Assembly (NCBI GenBank): GCA_002401055.1
Contig: NVRZ01000110.1
Coordinates: 1 to 9,005 of the forward strand
Length of the DNA: 9,005 nt
Source of the DNA: Bacteroidota bacterium
GTDB lineage: Bacteria > Bacteroidota > Bacteroidia > NORP154
Reading direction: 5' to 3'
Shown one piece after another: positions 6,898 through 9,005 of this stretch. Every line of letters begins with the position of its first letter. Position 1 is the stretch's first letter. Position numbers and translations under genes: made by a program. The notes under the pieces are model-generated. The model was not told the origin of the DNA. It was given only the letters and a program-made list of their open reading frames with translations, and ran no database searches.

Positions 6898-8568
6898 TTA
6901 TCTTGGTCTACTTGTTCGTGGAGAAGATGTTCTTGGTGTTGAGCTACTTCTACTTGGAGAAGAGCTGCTTCTACTAGGAGAAGCACTACTTCTGCTAGGA
7001 GCGGTACTTCTCTGGGTAGATGTCCTAGGAGCTGAAGTCCTCGGCGCTGAACTTCGAGGAGTTGAGCTTCTTGGCTGAGTTGTACTTTGCTTGGGCCTTG
7101 AGTAACTTGAACTCGACTTCGGCTTGCTATAGCTTGGCCTGCTTGTGCCCGAACTCTTTGGCTTACTGTAACTGGAGTGTGAATTGTTGTTACTGCGAGG
7201 CTTGGTATAGCTGCTATTGTTATATGTCTTCCCTTTCTGACCGTACGCATTATTAGGTTTGTTATAGCTATAAGAGCTATTTCTGGTCGGTTTTACTTCG
7301 GGCTTCGAGCTGTATCCATGTCCACTATTGGTAGAGCCAACGTTTTCTTTTGGCCTAACCACTTTCACAGGTTTGGTGCTGTAGCTAATATAGCCAGTGT
7401 TAGACACTGGGCTTTTGTCAACTACTTTACCACCAGCTGTTCCCACATTGGGTTTGGGATTTCCATTTCCATTTACAGTACTCTTAACAGGAGCTTTGCC
7501 AGTTAGACCCATAATAGGTTTGTCATTCACCAGAGGCTTGGCCGTGCTATGTACAGGCGTTGCTGGAGTGCTCACTTGACTACCATGGTTTCCTTTGACA
7601 TTGTCCACTACCACAGGAGAAGCAGGCAACACATTCTTAATGTTAGCTGCCTTAACATTTTTAGGAGAATCCGTATAGCTGTTTATCGATTGCCCCTGTC
7701 CATGCTCTTTTTCATAAGCTTCAGCCAAGGACGTATGCGTTACAATTGAATTAGAAGCAGTTGCATACCTGGGTCCGTAGTAAGTATTGGTTGCGTCATA
7801 GCTATTGTAGTAATAATTGCCACCAGTATTATTACCGTAGCCGTAGTAGCCATATCCTTTTCCATAGCTATCTCCATATCCATGTCCGCTTCCATAGCCA
7901 TAATACCCGTACCCACTACCATATCCATACCCGTAACCATAAGCGTATGGATCGTAATGTCCGCCATATGAATGATGTTGGTTATAATAGTTTACCCAAC
8001 CGTGCTGGTGATGTTGATTGTATCCCCAGTAGTTTCCGTGATGATTCCATCCTGTATGGTTGTTATAGCCCCACCAAGGATAACCCAAATAGATGCTCAC
8101 ACCATAATCATAAGGGTCGTAAGAGTAATGGTAGGAGTTCGTATAATAGGTATCATAATAGCCGTAGCTATAGGTTGGCTGATAAAACCTCCTCAATCTT
8201 GAGGCATAGGCGTAGTCATAGTAATCATCATATACATAATCAGAATTGCTGTCCTCGTAATAGTTGTTCGTGATGTAAGTATCTCCACTTTCATCAGTAT
8301 ACGATTCTGTATTTACATACTCTGGTTCCTGGCTCTCGCGATTATGCTGCGCACCACTTGGGGCATCATCATACACAGTTTTGTACTCACCAAAGGAAGT
8401 TCCGCTTTCATCAGTACTTTGCGTTACGTCATCGTAATTGGTTTGATCTTTAGTTGAAAAGTAGATGTCATCATTACTTCCACTATTAGTGGATTTGTAA
8501 GATGATGAACAAGCACTCAAAAATAAAAGTGAAGCAAGAAATAAGCAAAGAGCTCTTAAATTCTGCAT
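6898..8568 (-). CDS. Low-complexity lipoprotein, Tyr/Gly/His-rich core and Ser/Pro/Arg-rich tail, function unknown
   Basis: No catalytic domain is recognisable. Residues 1-20 are a lipoprotein signal (lipobox L17-S18-A19-C20), so it is likely anchored in the outer membrane. Residues 21-110 are acidic (about 20 Asp/Glu against 4 Lys/Arg). Residues 101-270 contain about 51 tyrosines in 170, with a His/Trp cluster at 165-204 and a GYGYG array at 209-245. Residues about 271-398 are a Val/Pro/Lys/Asn linker. Residues 399-556 are basic (about 31 Lys/Arg, 2 Glu) and made of short Ser-Tyr-Lys-Pro, Ser-Ala-Pro-Arg and Pro-Ser-Arg-Ser repeats. Reality as a gene is supported by the signal peptide, by conserved domain-wise composition in one uninterrupted frame and by its tight coupling to the OmpP1-like gene. 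Similar sequences have often been misannotated from composition alone (for example as vitellogenin-like), which should not be taken as function. Probably largely disordered; an adhesive, matrix or metal-binding role is inference. Confidence 0.82.
   Translation of the reverse strand: MQNLRALCLFLASLLFLSACSSSYKSTNSGSNDDIYFSTKDQTNYDDVTQSTDESGTSFGEYKTVYDDAPSGAQHNRESQEPEYVNTESYTDESGDTYITNNYYEDSNSDYVYDDYYDYAYASRLRRFYQPTYSYGYYDTYYTNSYHYSYDPYDYGVSIYLGYPWWGYNNHTGWNHHGNYWGYNQHHQHGWVNYYNQHHSYGGHYDPYAYGYGYGYGSGYGYYGYGSGHGYGDSYGKGYGYYGYGNNTGGNYYYNSYDATNTYYGPRYATASNSIVTHTSLAEAYEKEHGQGQSINSYTDSPKNVKAANIKNVLPASPVVVDNVKGNHGSQVSTPATPVHSTAKPLVNDKPIMGLTGKAPVKSTVNGNGNPKPNVGTAGGKVVDKSPVSNTGYISYSTKPVKVVRPKENVGSTNSGHGYSSKPEVKPTRNSSYSYNKPNNAYGQKGKTYNNSSYTKPRSNNNSHSSYSKPKSSGTSRPSYSKPKSSSSYSRPKQSTTQPRSSTPRSSAPRTSAPRTSTQRSTAPSRSSASPSRSSSSPSRSSSTPRTSSPRTSRPR
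6937..6999 (-). repeat. Three 21-bp tandem repeats encoding a PSRSSxS heptad
   Basis: Units 6979-6999, 6958-6978 and 6937-6957 encode PSRSSAS, PSRSSSS and PSRSSST (residues 524-544 of the lipoprotein). The DNA units are visibly similar on the plus strand (CTTCTACTAGGAGAAG-like), so this is recent duplication rather than only amino-acid bias. Confidence 0.8.
7009..7068 (-). repeat. Four 15-bp repeats encoding a five-residue Ser/Thr-Ser-Ala-Pro-Arg unit
   Basis: Residues 501-520 of the lipoprotein read SSTPR, SSAPR, TSAPR, TSTQR: an arginine exactly every five residues (505, 510, 515, 520). It adjoins the heptad array, so the period changes from five to seven along the tail. Confidence 0.75.
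7087..7215 (-). repeat. Degenerate 39-bp repeats encoding SSYSKPKS motifs
   Basis: Within residues 452-494 the motif S-Y-S/T-K/R-P-K/R recurs with tyrosines at 454, 467, 480 and 489: a 13-residue period for the first three and a 9-residue step for the last. Units read SSYTKPRS, SSYSKPKS, PSYSKPKS and SSYSRPKQ. Confidence 0.7.
7834..7944 (-). repeat. Gly-Tyr dipeptide array
   Basis: Residues 209-245 of the lipoprotein are almost wholly Gly and Tyr with occasional Ser, His, Asp and Lys (GYGYGYGSGYGYYGYG, then GHGYGDSYGKGYGYYGYG). On the plus strand this appears as recurring CCATA and CCGTA hexamer-phase repeats, prone to slippage. Confidence 0.8.
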
Positions 8569-8675
8569 TTGGTAAAACTACAATAATCAGACCTAAAAAG
8601 AAGAATTGAAATTTTCGTCTACTAGTTGATAAAATTGATTCGTTCTTTAACTTATATTTGAGTTAAGATTAAGCC
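8569..8675. other. Divergent intergenic region between the lipoprotein operon and the KAS III gene
   Basis: This 107-base A/T-rich gap must contain the promoters of both flanking genes. The plus strand has a good -7 box (listed separately). On the minus strand no full TAnnTTTG was found; the nearest is TAGTTTTA (8580-8573), only 4 bases from the ATG at 8568 and therefore too close to serve as -7 element for that start. The lipoprotein operon promoter is thus unassigned. Confidence 0.6.
8653..8660 (+). promoter_or_regulatory. Candidate -7 box for the KAS III-like gene
   Basis: TATATTTG is an exact TAnnTTTG match 15 bases before the ATG at 8676, implying a very short leader. Two TTG triplets lie upstream (8626-8628 and 8635-8637), but at spacings of 24 and 15 bases, both off the usual 19 or so. 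Partial support only. Confidence 0.4.
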
Positions 8676-9005
8676 ATGTCTACGATTAGTGAAATAGAGT
8701 TATTCTTTCCTGAAAAAGTCTTTACAACCGAAGACTTTTTTCGTGTTTTTCCTGAAGAAAGGGAGAGTAAAACATGGCCGAAATTAGGTATCGACCAACG
8801 GCACATTATTGGTGACGATGAAGTACCTTCAGATATGGGATTGAAAGCTGCTCAACAGCTGTTTGAAAAGCATCCTGAATTAAAGGAACAAATTGACTTT
8901 TTGATATTTGCTGGACATGAAAGAGATCATTATACGCCTGTAACTGCAAGCGTTTTACAGGCTAAATTGGGTCTGTCAACGAAAATTGGATGTATAGATG
9001 TACAT
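8676..9005 (+). CDS. 3-oxoacyl-ACP synthase III (KAS III / FabH-like), N-terminal part, cut by window end
   Basis: An open frame of 110 codons runs from ATG at 8676 to the last base without a stop. It fits the first third of a thiolase-fold KAS III enzyme, which condenses an acyl-CoA with malonyl-ACP. Visible family marks are the start ISEIELFFPEKVFTTED (the family's xxYLPExxxTNxD pattern), KLGIDQRHI at 36-44 (the T-G-I-x-x-R element with Leu in place of Thr), a Ser-Asp and Ala-rich helix at 52-63, IDFLIFAGHERDHYTPVTAS (the D-x-I-I/V-x-x-T...P strand-turn) and KLGLSTKIGCIDVH. In relatives the active-site Cys (in x-CSG) follows within a few residues, so it is just outside the window. It is more divergent than housekeeping FabH, so a specialised lipid, pigment or polysaccharide-linked role is possible. 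Divergent from the lipoprotein operon. Confidence 0.85.
   Translation, partial: MSTISEIELFFPEKVFTTEDFFRVFPEERESKTWPKLGIDQRHIIGDDEVPSDMGLKAAQQLFEKHPELKEQIDFLIFAGHERDHYTPVTASVLQAKLGLSTKIGCIDVH

Noticed and set aside
6866..7078. Plus-strand frame with striking LLLLGE repeats
   Set aside because: Exact antisense of the 21-bp PSRSSxS repeats; the periodicity is inherited from the DNA repeat and not from selection on this frame.
6882..7250. A 122-residue minus-strand open frame overlapping the tail of the lipoprotein gene
   Set aside because: It is another frame of the Ser/Pro/Arg repeats, low in stops because of repetitive codons; the Leu/Gln/Val-rich product has no domain, and it would overlap the real gene fully.
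6937..7944. CRISPR-like or mobile-element-like repeats
   Set aside because: The repeats are short, in-frame, contiguous and encode peptide repeats in one continuous coding frame; there are no spacers, no inverted ends and no transposase.
7761..8273. A 170-residue plus-strand frame rich in His, Tyr, Asn and Arg
   Set aside because: Antisense shadow of the Tyr/Gly/His core; TAT/TAC codons read in reverse give few stops. No start context or homology signal.
5410..8568. T9SS-secreted proteins in the envelope operon
   Set aside because: Neither product shows the conserved C-terminal T9SS sorting domain: one ends in a barrel-type FAVRF strand, the other in Arg/Ser/Pro repeats.

Overview
The window looks like chromosomal DNA of a Bacteroidota bacterium, probably a Cytophagales relative. 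This is inferred from protein style: Bacteroidota-type outer-membrane proteins and lipoproteins, little sign of Shine-Dalgarno sites before the starts, and A/T-rich leaders with several TAnnTTTG boxes, the known -7 element of this phylum. Base composition is moderate (about 40% GC by eye). No tRNA, rRNA, CRISPR array, insertion sequence or phage gene is visible, and no gene-free stretch exceeds about 110 bases.

Layout. Bases 1-80 hold the last 25 codons of atpG (ATP synthase gamma subunit). Downstream on the same strand is rnhA (RNase HI, TTG start). Converging on it from the minus strand is a large M1-family zinc aminopeptidase made as a lipoprotein (618-3290). From a compact divergent promoter region (3291-3385) the plus strand carries a tight two-gene unit: a Nif3/YbgI-like dinuclear metal protein and, one base later, a coiled-coil plus four-cysteine zinc-ribbon protein (DUF164 / zf-RING_7) with a histone-H1-like lysine/alanine tail. 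Converging on that unit is a minus-strand two-gene operon: a 556-residue low-complexity lipoprotein (8568-6898) and, 12 bases later, an OmpP1/FadL-type outer-membrane barrel (6885-5410). The right edge holds the first 110 codons of a ketoacyl-ACP synthase III, divergent from the lipoprotein and cut just before the expected active-site cysteine.

How the genes fit together. rnhA, nif3 and the zinc-ribbon gene are also neighbours in Actinobacteria (Rv2228c-Rv2229c-Rv2230c in Mycobacterium tuberculosis), so their proximity here, interrupted only by the peptidase, may be a relic of an old functional association. The lipoprotein/OmpP1 pair looks like an envelope module of unknown purpose. The most unusual gene is that lipoprotein: an acidic N-terminal third, a Tyr/Gly/His core with about 30% tyrosine, and a Ser/Pro/Arg tail built of short tandem repeats. 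This layout is reminiscent of eukaryotic condensate-forming or adhesive proteins, but on the outside of a bacterium. No complete, clearly novel multi-gene system can be shown from sequence alone.
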